Shown piece by piece: positions 55,791 to 63,920 of a DNA stretch of 64,000 nt (its first letter is position 1; each line of letters begins with the position of its first letter). Position numbers and translations under genes: made by a program. This DNA is from Buttiauxella ferragutiae (lineage in GTDB: Bacteria; Pseudomonadota; Gammaproteobacteria; Enterobacterales; Enterobacteriaceae). Under the pieces are notes generated by a model that did no database searches, was not told where the DNA came from, and worked only from the letters and a program-made list of their open reading frames with translations. Where the stretch lies: the NCBI RefSeq assembly GCF_001654915.1, contig NZ_LXEQ01000061.1. One strand, given 5' to 3'.

Positions 55791-57167
55791 ATGACCGAAA
55801 TAACAACACATCTCGGTGCAGGAAGCCTGCTAGGGATCGCAGCCTGTGCAGTTGTACTCCTACTTATTCTTATCATGCGTTTCAAAGTGCATGCTTTCTT
55901 AGCTTTAACCCTTGTGAGTGTCGTTGTCGCACTGGTTACCGGTGTGCCGTTCGATAAAATTGTCCCAACTATTTTGGGCGGTTTTGGTAGCACACTGGCA
56001 GGTGTTGCACTGCTGGTTGGTCTCGGCGCAATGATTGGCCGCTTGCTTGAAATCTCCGGCGGGGCAAAAGTGCTTGCCGACACGCTGGTCGGTAAGTTTG
56101 GCTCTCATCGTGCTCCACTGGCGCTCGGTGTGGCATCGTTACTGTTCGGCTTCCCAATCTTCTTTGATGCGGGCCTGGTCGTCATGCTGCCGATTATCTT
56201 CAGCGTGGCAAAACAATTCGGTGGTTCTACGCTGAAATATGCGTTACCTGCTGCCGGTGCGTTTGCAGTCATGCACGCCCTGCTGCCGCCTCATCCAGGC
56301 CCGGTTGCTGCCAGTGAATTACTGGGTGCAAACATCGGGCTGCTGGTGATTGTAGGCCTGGTTATCGCCATTCCGACCTGGTATCTCGGCGCGTATCTGT
56401 TTGGTCAGTACGCTGGTAAAAAATTCGAAGTTCCACTGCCTTCTTCTTTCCTCGGCAGCGTTGAAGCGGATCCAAACCACCAGCCACCGGCATTTAGCAC
56501 TGTATTATCGATTCTGTTGTTGCCGCTGGTACTGATTTTCCTCGATACCGGCCTGAACACCGCAACCGTACTCGGTTGGGTTAGTGGCGATAACACCGTG
56601 GTTCAACTGCTGCGAATGTTGGGTAAAACCCCTATCGCACTGTTGATTACCGTCTTCTTCTCACTTGCCGTGTTTAGTGGCCGCCATAGCCGCCAGCATC
56701 TGGAAAAAGTGTGTGACGGTGCCCTCGGCCCAATCTGTGGCATCATTTTGGTGACCGGTGCGGGTGGTATGTTCGGTGGTGTTCTGCGTGCCAGCGGCAT
56801 TGGTGATGCGTTGGCGGGTGTTCTGTCCGATACAGGCATGCCAGTAATTGTTGCCGCGTTCGTTATCTCTACCGCTCTGCGTGTGGCGCAAGGTTCTGCA
56901 ACGGTGGCTCTGACCACGACCGCCGCACTGATTTCCCCAATGGTTGCCGTTACACCAGGCCTGAGCCAGTTCGACCTGTGCTTCATCGTGGTGGCTATTG
57001 CGGGTGGTGCGACCGTACTGTCTCACGTGAACGACTCAGGCTTCTGGTTGGTTGGACGTTTCCTGGAAATGGACGAGAAAACTACCCTGAAAACCTGGAC
57101 CGTGATGGAAACGCTGATCGGAACTATCGCCTTCCTGTTCGCTCTGGTAGGCAGCATTATTCTGTAA
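55791..57167 (+). CDS. GntP-family permease, probable gluconate transporter
   Basis: 458 residues with about 12-14 hydrophobic spans of the gluconate:H+ symporter family (GntT/GntU/DsdX). The family motifs HALLPPHPGPVAA, GSATVALTT and SHVNDSGFWLVGRF are clear. The frame runs 300 bases further upstream without likely coding; GAGGA stands before the ATG at 55791. Two GntR-like operators upstream support gluconate as substrate. It is not simply GntT, GntU or GntP of E. coli by eye, so no symbol is given. Confidence 0.88.
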   Translation: MTEITTHLGAGSLLGIAACAVVLLLILIMRFKVHAFLALTLVSVVVALVTGVPFDKIVPTILGGFGSTLAGVALLVGLGAMIGRLLEISGGAKVLADTLVGKFGSHRAPLALGVASLLFGFPIFFDAGLVVMLPIIFSVAKQFGGSTLKYALPAAGAFAVMHALLPPHPGPVAASELLGANIGLLVIVGLVIAIPTWYLGAYLFGQYAGKKFEVPLPSSFLGSVEADPNHQPPAFSTVLSILLLPLVLIFLDTGLNTATVLGWVSGDNTVVQLLRMLGKTPIALLITVFFSLAVFSGRHSRQHLEKVCDGALGPICGIILVTGAGGMFGGVLRASGIGDALAGVLSDTGMPVIVAAFVISTALRVAQGSATVALTTTAALISPMVAVTPGLSQFDLCFIVVAIAGGATVLSHVNDSGFWLVGRFLEMDEKTTLKTWTVMETLIGTIAFLFALVGSIIL

Positions 57168-57240
57168 ACTGTGCTGTTATTAAAATGTGACTGAAGTCGC
57201 TTTAAACTAAGTGTTAAGCTCAGTATCATCATCACAGACC

Positions 57241-57272
57241 AAACCCTCACTCATTGAGTGAGGGTTTTCTTT
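57241..57272 (+). terminator. Terminator of the GntP-family gene
   Basis: A perfect 12-bp stem, AAACCCTCACTC with GAGTGAGGGTTT, an ATT loop, then TTCTTTT. Confidence 0.9.
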
Positions 57273-57326
57273 TGTAGGGTCCGCCATCAGACACAAGAGT
57301 GCCTGTTTTTTTACATGGAGAGAAAT

Positions 57327-57737
57327 ATGTCCAGACCAGCCATTATCATTAATGAACTTGATGCCGAGCGTATCGACCGATTGCTGGAGCAACCACAGTT
57401 TGCCAACCAGCCTGTCGCTCAGGCGTTGAACACCGAACTGGACAGAGCAGAAATGCGTAAACCTGAAGATATCCCGGCAGACGTCGTGACCATGAACAGC
57501 CGCGTGAAATTCCGCGATCTGGCCTCAAAAGAGGAGCATGTGCGCACGCTGGTGTATCCGGTCAACCTTACAGATAGCGATAACCAACTTTCGGTGATGG
57601 CACCGGTTGGCGCAGCACTGCTGGGTTTACGTGTCGGTGCAACGATTAACTGGACGTTACCAAACGGTAACCAAACGCATCTGGAAGTGCTGGAGTTGCA
57701 GTACCAGCCTGAAGCTGCGGGCGAGTTTCACCGCTAA
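57327..57737 (+). CDS. rnk: Nucleoside diphosphate kinase regulator Rnk
   Basis: 136 residues, as in E. coli. An N-terminal short coiled-coil-like arm and a C-terminal GreA/FKBP-like domain. Rnk binds RNA polymerase near the secondary channel. Conserved parts are VVTMNSRVKFRDL and QLSVMAPVGAALLGLRVG. ATG at 57327 has GGAGAG upstream and the known MSRPAIII start; longer in-frame ATGs are not favoured. Confidence 0.95.
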   Translation: MSRPAIIINELDAERIDRLLEQPQFANQPVAQALNTELDRAEMRKPEDIPADVVTMNSRVKFRDLASKEEHVRTLVYPVNLTDSDNQLSVMAPVGAALLGLRVGATINWTLPNGNQTHLEVLELQYQPEAAGEFHR

Positions 57738-57744
57738 TGATTTG

Positions 57745-57765
57745 CCCCCTTCGCAAAGAAGGGGG
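57745..57765. terminator. Hairpin between rnk and ybcI
   Basis: A perfect 8-bp stem, CCCCCTTC with GAAGGGGG, and a GCAAA loop between the convergent genes. There are no T-runs, so it is a weak terminator at best. Confidence 0.45.
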
Positions 57766-57784
57766 AATTGGCCTTTCCAGGGAA

Positions 57785-58312
57785 TCAGCGAAAATTTTTA
57801 CGCATCACAAATAACAAAAACGCCATCAACAAACCGGGTAACCAAACCCATTGCAGCTCTGACCAAATCACCGCCTGCCCGCGTGGTTCGAGGTAACGAG
57901 AAAGTGCAAACGGGGCAACGCGAATCACCTGCCAGGGTGCGAAAAAGCGTTCGTCTGACCACGGCCATAACCAACCAACACCTTTGCCTCCGGTCGTCAC
58001 GGAGTCCAGAAGACTATGTGAAAGCAATGACACCGTCAGAAATAGCCAGACGCGGATGATACCTGCCCGGAACCAGCGATAGCCGAACAAACACAGCAGC
58101 GGCACCACAAAAGCAAACAGCAAAGAGTGCGTGAAACCGCGATGCCCGAACGCATTGCCATACGCCACACCAAATTTGAAAGCCAGCACATCAGCATCCG
58201 GTAGCATTGCCAGAACAATACCGCCCAATAAAAGACGTTGAGGAATGATTTTTTTGCCCAGCCCCAATCCTAAACAAATGGGTACCGCTGCATGAGTGAT
58301 GATAGTTGGCAT
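57785..58312 (-). CDS. ybcI: YdjM/YbcI-family membrane metal-dependent hydrolase
   Basis: 175 residues (E. coli YbcI 173). About four membrane spans with the DUF457/LexA-binding-like inner membrane hydrolase motifs: THAAVP near 5, PDADVLAFK near 45, GHRGFTHSL near 64 and SHSLLDSVT near 107, in which His and Asp are likely metal ligands. The function is not established. Start at 58312 (MPTIITHA) is the conserved one; an ATG 27 bases upstream is in frame. Confidence 0.93.
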   Translation of the reverse strand: MPTIITHAAVPICLGLGLGKKIIPQRLLLGGIVLAMLPDADVLAFKFGVAYGNAFGHRGFTHSLLFAFVVPLLCLFGYRWFRAGIIRVWLFLTVSLLSHSLLDSVTTGGKGVGWLWPWSDERFFAPWQVIRVAPFALSRYLEPRGQAVIWSELQWVWLPGLLMAFLLFVMRKNFR

Positions 58313-58333
58313 AGGATGTGAAAATTTGTGAGT

Positions 58334-58364
58334 GAACAAAAAGAAACGGCCCGTTATGGGCCGT
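58334..58364 (-). terminator. Terminator of folD-ybcJ
   Basis: A perfect 7-bp stem, ACGGCCC with GGGCCGT (58346-58364), and a GTTAT loop. On the minus strand it is followed by TTCTTTTTG. It lies just after the ybcJ stop and before ybcI. Confidence 0.75.
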
Positions 58365-58377
58365 GTTCGGTATGCAA

Positions 58378-58590
58378 TTAAGCTTGAACCGTGATGCTCA
58401 GACTTTCAAAAACAACAGTCTGGCCTGCAACGATTTTGCAGCGTTTGCGGGTTTCCACTTCGCCGTCTACTTGCACCAGCCCTTCTGCAATCACCGCTTT
58501 CGCCTGTGCGCCGCTTTCACACCAGCCTTCCAGCTTCAGCAGATCGCATAATTCAACGTGTGGGTGTTTACCTAATGAGAAGGTCGCCAT
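58378..58590 (-). CDS. ybcJ: S4-like RNA-binding protein YbcJ
   Basis: 70 residues, the E. coli length. A single S4 domain (LCDLLKLEGWCESGAQAK... shortened, and GEVETRKRCKIVAGQTV). It probably binds structured RNA; the role is not established. ATG at 58590 has GGAG upstream; the start lies one base from the folD stop, so the two are one operon. Confidence 0.94.
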   Translation of the reverse strand: MATFSLGKHPHVELCDLLKLEGWCESGAQAKAVIAEGLVQVDGEVETRKRCKIVAGQTVVFESLSITVQA

Positions 58591-58591
58591 T

Positions 58592-59458
58592 TTACTCTCC
58601 ATCGACATCATGATATTCCTCGCAAGCCTGCAAGGTATTCTGGATAAGAGTGGCGACGGTCATTGGGCCAACGCCACCCGGAACCGGCGTAATATACGAG
58701 GCTTTGACTGCGGCTTCATCATAATTTACGTCACCGACGACTTTACCGCTCTCCAGACGGTTAATCCCCACGTCCACCACAATCGCCCCTTCCTTGATCC
58801 ACTCGCCCGGGATAAAGCCAGGTTTGCCGACCGCAACAATCACCAGATCGGCGTTCTCGACATGTTGGCGTAAGTTTTTAGTGAAGCGATGCGTCACGGT
58901 GGTGGTACACCCTGCCAGCAGCAGTTCCATGCTCATTGGGCGGCCAACAATGTTGGATGCGCCAATCACCACGGCGTTCAGGCCGTAGGTATCAATACCG
59001 TAACGCTCAAGCAGCGTCACGATACCACGCGGTGTACAAGGACGCAGACGCGGCGCACGCTGGCACAGGCGGCCCACATTATAGGGATGGAAACCATCAA
59101 CGTCTTTATCCGGGTCAATACGTTCCAGAACTTTCACGTTATCGATGCCCGCAGGCAGCGGTAACTGAACCAGAATGCCATCGATTTCTTTATCTGCGTT
59201 GAGCGTATCAATCAGCTCCAGCAGTTCTGCTTCGGAGGTGGTGTCAGGCAAATCGTAGGAGCGAGAAATAAAGCCAACTTCTTCACATGCTTTACGTTTA
59301 CTACCGACATAAATCTGCGATGCAGGGTTCTCGCCAACCAGCACAACTGCAAGTCCAGGGGCGCGTTTTCCTGCGGCAATTCGGGCTTTCACTTTTTCAG
59401 CAACTTCAAGCCGTACCTGCTGCGCAATCGTTTTACCGTCAATAATCTTTGCTGCCAT
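58592..59458 (-). CDS. folD: Methylenetetrahydrofolate dehydrogenase/cyclohydrolase
   Basis: 288 residues, as in E. coli. Bifunctional enzyme of one-carbon metabolism interconverting 5,10-methylene-, methenyl- and 10-formyl-THF. The catalytic Tyr/Lys region (QIYVGSKRKACEE) lies near 50-60, and the Rossmann segments VIGASNIVGRPM and PVPGGVGPMTVA are typical. It is the first gene of folD-ybcJ on the minus strand, divergent from argU. Confidence 0.97.
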   Translation of the reverse strand: MAAKIIDGKTIAQQVRLEVAEKVKARIAAGKRAPGLAVVLVGENPASQIYVGSKRKACEEVGFISRSYDLPDTTSEAELLELIDTLNADKEIDGILVQLPLPAGIDNVKVLERIDPDKDVDGFHPYNVGRLCQRAPRLRPCTPRGIVTLLERYGIDTYGLNAVVIGASNIVGRPMSMELLLAGCTTTVTHRFTKNLRQHVENADLVIVAVGKPGFIPGEWIKEGAIVVDVGINRLESGKVVGDVNYDEAAVKASYITPVPGGVGPMTVATLIQNTLQACEEYHDVDGE

Positions 59459-59584
59459 CAGTCAGATGATTCCGTCTGTAATCGAAAAGGGAGGGGATTG
59501 TTTCTATTTTGTCAGAAGCGCGGCTCGCTGTCAGGCATTGTTAAGTGTTTATGCTCAATTGTCGCGCAGGCAGTTGAAAAGCCA

Positions 59585-59612
59585 TTGACTCGTAAGGTAC
59601 TGACCGTATAAT
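59585..59612 (+). promoter_or_regulatory. Promoter of argU
   Basis: TTGACT (59585-59590), 16 bases, TATAAT (59607-59612), and then a C/G-containing discriminator. This is a near-consensus sigma-70 promoter about 33 bases before the tRNA. Confidence 0.85.
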
Positions 59613-59645
59613 CCGAGTCCGCAATGCTTCCGAAAGGAATACAGT

Positions 59646-59722
59646 GCGCCCTTAGCTCAGTTGGATAGAGCAACGGCCTTCTAAGCCGTAGGTCACAGGT
59701 TCGAGCCCTGTAGGGCGTACCA
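59646..59722 (+). tRNA. argU: tRNA-Arg (anticodon TCT)
   Basis: 77 nt with CCA encoded. The acceptor GCGCCCT pairs with AGGGCGT (one G-U type change), and the D loop AGCTCAGTTGGATAGAGC is intact. The anticodon arm ACGGC-CTTCTAA-GCCGT puts TCT at 59680-59682, and the T arm holds GGTTCGAGCCC. It reads the rare AGA codon. In E. coli argU, next to folD, is the attachment site of the DLP12 prophage; here foreign scraps follow it. Confidence 0.97.
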
Positions 59723-59823
59723 TTTAAAACAATGAGTTACGCAAAGCCCCTCACTAAAAACCACGCACCCAAAAAGTTTATGTAACGGCTGGTGTAAGTA
59801 AAATTTCTCAACGCCCATCAACA

Positions 59824-60210
59824 TTAGCGTGGCTTAGCCGGCATTCCCGGATAGTACTTAGCGATGATGTCATTCATCCTTTCAATCAGATCGTACCGCT
59901 TTAAAGTGATGTGTGCTGTTCCCTTCTGAAAGTAGCGAATGCTGAAGAACTCATCCTCGTAAACTTCCTTAGTCGGATTATCCCGAATATGCTCCATCAA
60001 TCGGGTAGAGATATCACTACGGTTGTCAGGTATCGGTTTGCCATCAAGTAAAAACAGCATCCGCTCCAAATCTGTCAATTGATCCCGCCTCCAGCCCCAG
60101 TTCAGACTAAATCCCCAGCGGTTATGTGTCACCAGACTGTTAATGATAATCTTCTTACCGAAACTGCAAGGACTATTAGTTTTGTAATCCCATGACTGTA
60201 GTGGATCATA
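59824..60210 (-). pseudogene. DUF4942-like island protein, 5'-truncated
   Basis: The minus-strand frame is open from about 60210 down to a stop at 59824 (about 128 codons). It reads SFGKKII...VTHNRWGFSLNWGWRRDQL and ends near MPAKPR. This resembles the C-terminal part of the DUF4942 proteins found beside cbtA-type toxin genes in enterobacterial genomic islands. The 5' part is missing; the sequence changes abruptly to IS3-type transposase at about 60210. Family assignment is from memory of such proteins, not a search. Confidence 0.6.
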
Positions 60211-60695
60211 AAATCAGAGCTGGTCCATCGATTTTATGCACGATGCGCTGGTGTGTGGCAGACGCTTCCATACCTTCAATGTGGTAGATGATTTTAACCG
60301 CGAAGCACTGGTGATAGAAATCAATCTGAATATCCCGGCGCAGCGAATGAAGCGAGTGCTCGACAGGATAGTGGCAAACCGTGGATATCCACTGACTGAT
60401 GTCGCTTGCACGGGCACAATGGGCCGAAGAGCATAGGGTCATACTGGACTTTATCAAACCTGGTAAGTCGACACAGAATGCCTTTATCAAAAGTTCTAAC
60501 CGGACATATCGGACAGAAACCCTGGATTTTTATCTGTTCAGAACGCTGAATGAAGTTCGGGAAATTACAGAGCGCTGGTTGACGGAATACAACAGCGAGC
60601 GACCTCATGAATCCCTGAATAACCTGACACTGGAAGAATACCGGCTGATGGCTGAAAAATGGAAATTTCAAAAAGGGTGGAAATAAAACTGGAGG
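60211..60695 (+). pseudogene. Decayed IS3-family transposase (OrfB C-terminal part)
   Basis: Transposase-like sequence in two frames. From 60215 one frame reads QSWSIDFMHDALVCGRRF... to about 60400. The other continues from about 60399 to 60686 with AQWAEEH, RTYRTETLDFYLFRTLNE and YNSERPHESLNNLTLEEYR. The break deletes the DNGPE segment with the second catalytic Asp, and the catalytic Glu is Lys (NAFIK, codon 60489). Only the C-terminal half of the integrase core is left, with no clear terminal inverted repeats. It cannot be active. Confidence 0.85.
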
Positions 60696-60699
60696 ACTT

Positions 60700-60855
60700 A
60701 CAGTTAGTGCAATCAACAAATGAAGACAGGACCTTTTGTGCCTTCTGCACATCAGGACTGTCCCCCATATCACGATTATTGATGTAAATATCAAACGCCG
60801 GAATACCTACTAAGAAGAACGTTAAGGGCGACCATGCTAAGACGTCTTGGGCACC
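60700..60855 (-). pseudogene. Unidentified coding fragment beside the IS remnant
   Basis: A minus-strand frame starting after a TAG at 60856-60858 reads GAQDVLAWSPLTFFLVG, IPAFDIYINNRDMGD, and SPDVQKAQKVLSSFVDCTNC before it reaches the IS3 remnant. It looks like real protein sequence, with a hydrophobic stretch and then polar residues, cut at both ends. I do not recognise it. Confidence 0.3.
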
Positions 60856-60938
60856 CTATATTATAGTCTTTAAAGAAAAGTATTAATAGAACTCTCTTTA
60901 AAATAAAGGAGGGCTACAATTTTTCACTTAAGAATAGA

Positions 60939-61646
60939 TTAGAAAGTATATGTGGCACCAACTCTACTACGAAGTTGCCGACTAGAATTGCAATCAATGG
61001 TACTTGTGCATTGAACATTACCAAATTCTATATATGGACGCCATTTAGTGCTGTTTTTAAAACCAACTTTAAGATTGTAATCCCATTCGTATTCATCGTT
61101 AGTCCCCATCTTCCATTCTTTATTAATGAAATCTTCAGCATAGTTCGCCTCAAAATCGAACTGAAGAAATTCCCATTGATAGGTAATGTTCCCTGTGAGC
61201 TTTGAACGACCTAAAGAGTCATGACTCTCTCCATCACGGCCTGTTGAGGTATTTCCTGCAGAGTAATTTCTTATTTCATGACGATAACGTATTTTTATTG
61301 CCACGCCATTATCGAACAAATATTCAAGGCGAACCTGAGGCTTATAGGTAACGCTAGTATCCCCAAAATTAACAAGCACTCCTGGGCTGACCTTTATTCT
61401 ATCGTTAATCGTGTATTTGTAACCATATTCAAATTCATTATCACTACCTTCTAAGTTACTTAGATTCCCAGTGTACTTCATCTCAACACCAAAAAAATGG
61501 TTGCCTGCGCCACCGCCTATTTTTACACGGCCCGCCCAATCATTTTCGTCATGTTTATATTCTTCGCGAAAATCAAGCGTAGCAGATGAAACAGAAAACG
61601 CAGACAACATGGTTGCAATGCCGATAATGGCAATTTTTTTATTCAT
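60939..61646 (-). CDS. KdgM/NanC-family oligosaccharide-specific porin
   Basis: 235 residues. A signal peptide (MNKKIAIIGIATMLSAFSVSSA) precedes a monomeric outer-membrane barrel of about 12 strands, ending in Phe (RVGATYTF) as outer-membrane proteins do. The basic inner face (RYRHEIRNY...) and the ATLDFREEYKHDE start fit KdgM (oligogalacturonate) and NanC (sialate) channels, which pass acidic sugars. The ligand cannot be chosen from sequence. Base composition is AT-rich compared with the core genes. It follows the symporter gene by about 200 bp. Confidence 0.85.
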   Translation of the reverse strand: MNKKIAIIGIATMLSAFSVSSATLDFREEYKHDENDWAGRVKIGGGAGNHFFGVEMKYTGNLSNLEGSDNEFEYGYKYTINDRIKVSPGVLVNFGDTSVTYKPQVRLEYLFDNGVAIKIRYRHEIRNYSAGNTSTGRDGESHDSLGRSKLTGNITYQWEFLQFDFEANYAEDFINKEWKMGTNDEYEWDYNLKVGFKNSTKWRPYIEFGNVQCTSTIDCNSSRQLRSRVGATYTF

Positions 61647-61821
61647 GTTATTACCTTAATAAATAAATGGATTGTGAAATACACCAGCCAAACCTCAAGC
61701 TGATTATTGACCAATAAAACCATCTCTCGCTTATCGTGTTACGTGGTCAATATACAATAGGGTGGAAATTCTGGTTGTTTAGAGTGCGAATATATAAATG
61801 AATTATGAAAACAACATGCTG

Positions 61822-61858
61822 ATAATCTGGCGACGTATTTCATAAGCCGCCAGATTAT
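61822..61858 (-). terminator. Hairpin after the symporter gene
   Basis: A perfect 11-bp stem, ATAATCTGGCG (61822-61832) with CGCCAGATTAT (61848-61858), 6 bases past the symporter stop on the minus strand. The tail CAGCATGTTGTTTTC has few Ts, so read-through into the porin gene is possible. Confidence 0.5.
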
Positions 61859-61863
61859 ATTAA

Positions 61864-63639
61864 TTAACTGTCTGCCATGACTGTTTTATCAGTAATTTTT
61901 TTATCCACTGCTTTAATCAAGAGCAAGCCAACACAAAGAACGATGAAACCACAGAATACGAATACTGCACGCCCCCACAGTGGGTTGTTTAATAAGCACA
62001 TCAATATAACACCAACACCAGCAATAATATGGAGAATACCCAGCATACTGCGTTGTTTATTATCCAGTAATCTTTGTGTAAAAGATTCTGAGGTTAGGGG
62101 CGTTGCTAAATTCTCGAAGAATTTATCAACATCTTTCTGGCGATGTTCTACAAGCGGTTTGTAGAACAGTATTGAAAGTAAGAAGAAACCTGCTGTGAAA
62201 ACAATGTGCGCCACTAAACCTATTGCGACTTTCAGGTCTGACCATTCTCGGCTAGTTAATGTTTCAAGATTAAACCATTGTTGCACCATCTCAGCATTAA
62301 TAACGAAACCAACGTAGTAGGAGACGATACCGCCGACAGCAAGCGTACCCCAGGCAGCCCAATCTGGTGTTTTCTTAATGAAGAACCCGCAGAATGCTGG
62401 AATGGTCATTGGGAACCCAATCAACGCCCCTACATACATCATTGTATCGAATAAACTTAATTCTTTTAATGAGTTAATGAATAGGGCAACGAGGATGATA
62501 ACCATGCCAAAAATAGTTGAAATAATTTTTGAAACCAACATTAACTCTTTTTCAGAGGCTTTTGGTCTTAAAATAACTTCATAGAAATTTTTAACAAAGA
62601 TTCCTGAGTTTCTATTTAATCCTGAGTCCATAGAGGACATCGTTGCTGCGAACATAGCTGCAATCAGTAAGCCAACCATACCGACAGGCATATATTTCTG
62701 AACAAAATATAAATATGCAAAGTCTGCAGCTTTTTTCCCTGCTTCTGGATATGCAGCTGCTAAATCAACACCCTGGCTGGCAACAAACCATGAAGGCATA
62801 AACCAGATGAATGGTCCTACAGTCATCAATAAACAAGCAAGCAGTGCCGCTTTTTTAGCATTTTTTGAGTCTTTAGCTGCAAGATAACGGTAAGAGTTCA
62901 GCATGTTATTATTGATGCTGAATTGTTTGATAAAGATAAAGAAAGCCCAAATACCAAAGATACTTAAATAATTAAGGTCATTTCCTGAAACGAAGGAGGC
63001 TCCTTCTTGCAATGGAAAATTACTAACAATGTCGGTTACACCACCGCCTTTGATAATTGCAACTACAGCACAGGTCACGGTCACAGCCATGATAATAACC
63101 ATTTGCATAAAATCAGATGCAATAACCGCCCACGATCCCCCCGTTACAGACATTACAAGCACGACCAATCCGGTAATAATAATTGTTGTTGACATATCAA
63201 AACCAAAAATACCGGATGCAATGATGGCTAAACCATTAAGCCATATACCTGCAGAAATAATGCTGTTTGGCATGCTAGACCAAGTAAAAACTTGTTCATT
63301 AAAGCGTCCGAAACGCATTCGAACAGCTTCAATTACGGTGATGACACGTAACTGGCGAAACTTCGGCGCAAAATACACATAATTCATAAAGTAGCCGAAA
63401 GCATTTGCCATAAAGATCATTGCTACAGCAAAACCATCTGTGTACGCCTTGCCGGCGGCCCCCGTAAAGGTCCAGGCACTAAATTGTGTCATGAAAGCGG
63501 TTGCCCCTACCATCCACCACAGCATGTTACCCCCACCTCGGAAATAATCACTTGTTGTACTGGTGAACGCTCGAAACATCCAACCTATTGCAATGAGAAA
63601 TAAAAAATATATGCCGACTATGACTGTATTGAGTTCCAT
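61864..63639 (-). CDS. Sodium:solute symporter family transporter
   Basis: 591 residues with about 14 hydrophobic spans. SSS (SLC5-like) family marks are MTQFSAWTFTGAAG near 50, GGSWAVIASDFMQM near 167 and AAMFAATMSSMDSGLNRNSGI near 340. Members of this length are common in loci for uronate oligomers (pectin, alginate) and other glycan products. With a KdgM/NanC-type porin next to it, the pair may carry acidic sugars across both membranes. The substrate is not determined. The composition is AT-rich, as for the porin gene. Confidence 0.85.
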   Translation of the reverse strand: MELNTVIVGIYFLFLIAIGWMFRAFTSTTSDYFRGGGNMLWWMVGATAFMTQFSAWTFTGAAGKAYTDGFAVAMIFMANAFGYFMNYVYFAPKFRQLRVITVIEAVRMRFGRFNEQVFTWSSMPNSIISAGIWLNGLAIIASGIFGFDMSTTIIITGLVVLVMSVTGGSWAVIASDFMQMVIIMAVTVTCAVVAIIKGGGVTDIVSNFPLQEGASFVSGNDLNYLSIFGIWAFFIFIKQFSINNNMLNSYRYLAAKDSKNAKKAALLACLLMTVGPFIWFMPSWFVASQGVDLAAAYPEAGKKAADFAYLYFVQKYMPVGMVGLLIAAMFAATMSSMDSGLNRNSGIFVKNFYEVILRPKASEKELMLVSKIISTIFGMVIILVALFINSLKELSLFDTMMYVGALIGFPMTIPAFCGFFIKKTPDWAAWGTLAVGGIVSYYVGFVINAEMVQQWFNLETLTSREWSDLKVAIGLVAHIVFTAGFFLLSILFYKPLVEHRQKDVDKFFENLATPLTSESFTQRLLDNKQRSMLGILHIIAGVGVILMCLLNNPLWGRAVFVFCGFIVLCVGLLLIKAVDKKITDKTVMADS

Positions 63640-63920
63640 CTGTAGACCTTTTGAAGGTTAATCACTGATTGGAAATTATCATATCGTCTTAATTGATCAT
63701 CTTGTATTACAATATACCCAATATGTGACTCTGATCTTAATATATTAGAAATAAAATAATACAAGTTAACTTGAGGATGACTTTGATTAGCTCATAAGTA
63801 GAGCGGTGCATAGTGACGATGGGCAAAAAGAAAGGGGATGCAGAAAAGGGGGAGCGTTTTTGCGAAACGGGTCACGCAGCTCATTGTGCAGTGCGTGCCC
63901 CGTTATATCGAAGGCTGGAC
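63640..63920. promoter_or_regulatory. Upstream region of the symporter gene
   Basis: 281 bp with no ORF that I trust. It holds an inverted pair, CTTGTATTA (63701-63709) and TAATACAAG (63757-63765), 47 bases apart. TTGTATTACAA at 63702 is itself palindromic. A partial CRP-like site TGTGA-N6-TCTTA lies at 63724-63739. A 12-bp hairpin with one mismatch (63867-63878 with 63892-63903) may end the gene entering from the right. No operator is proven. Confidence 0.35.
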
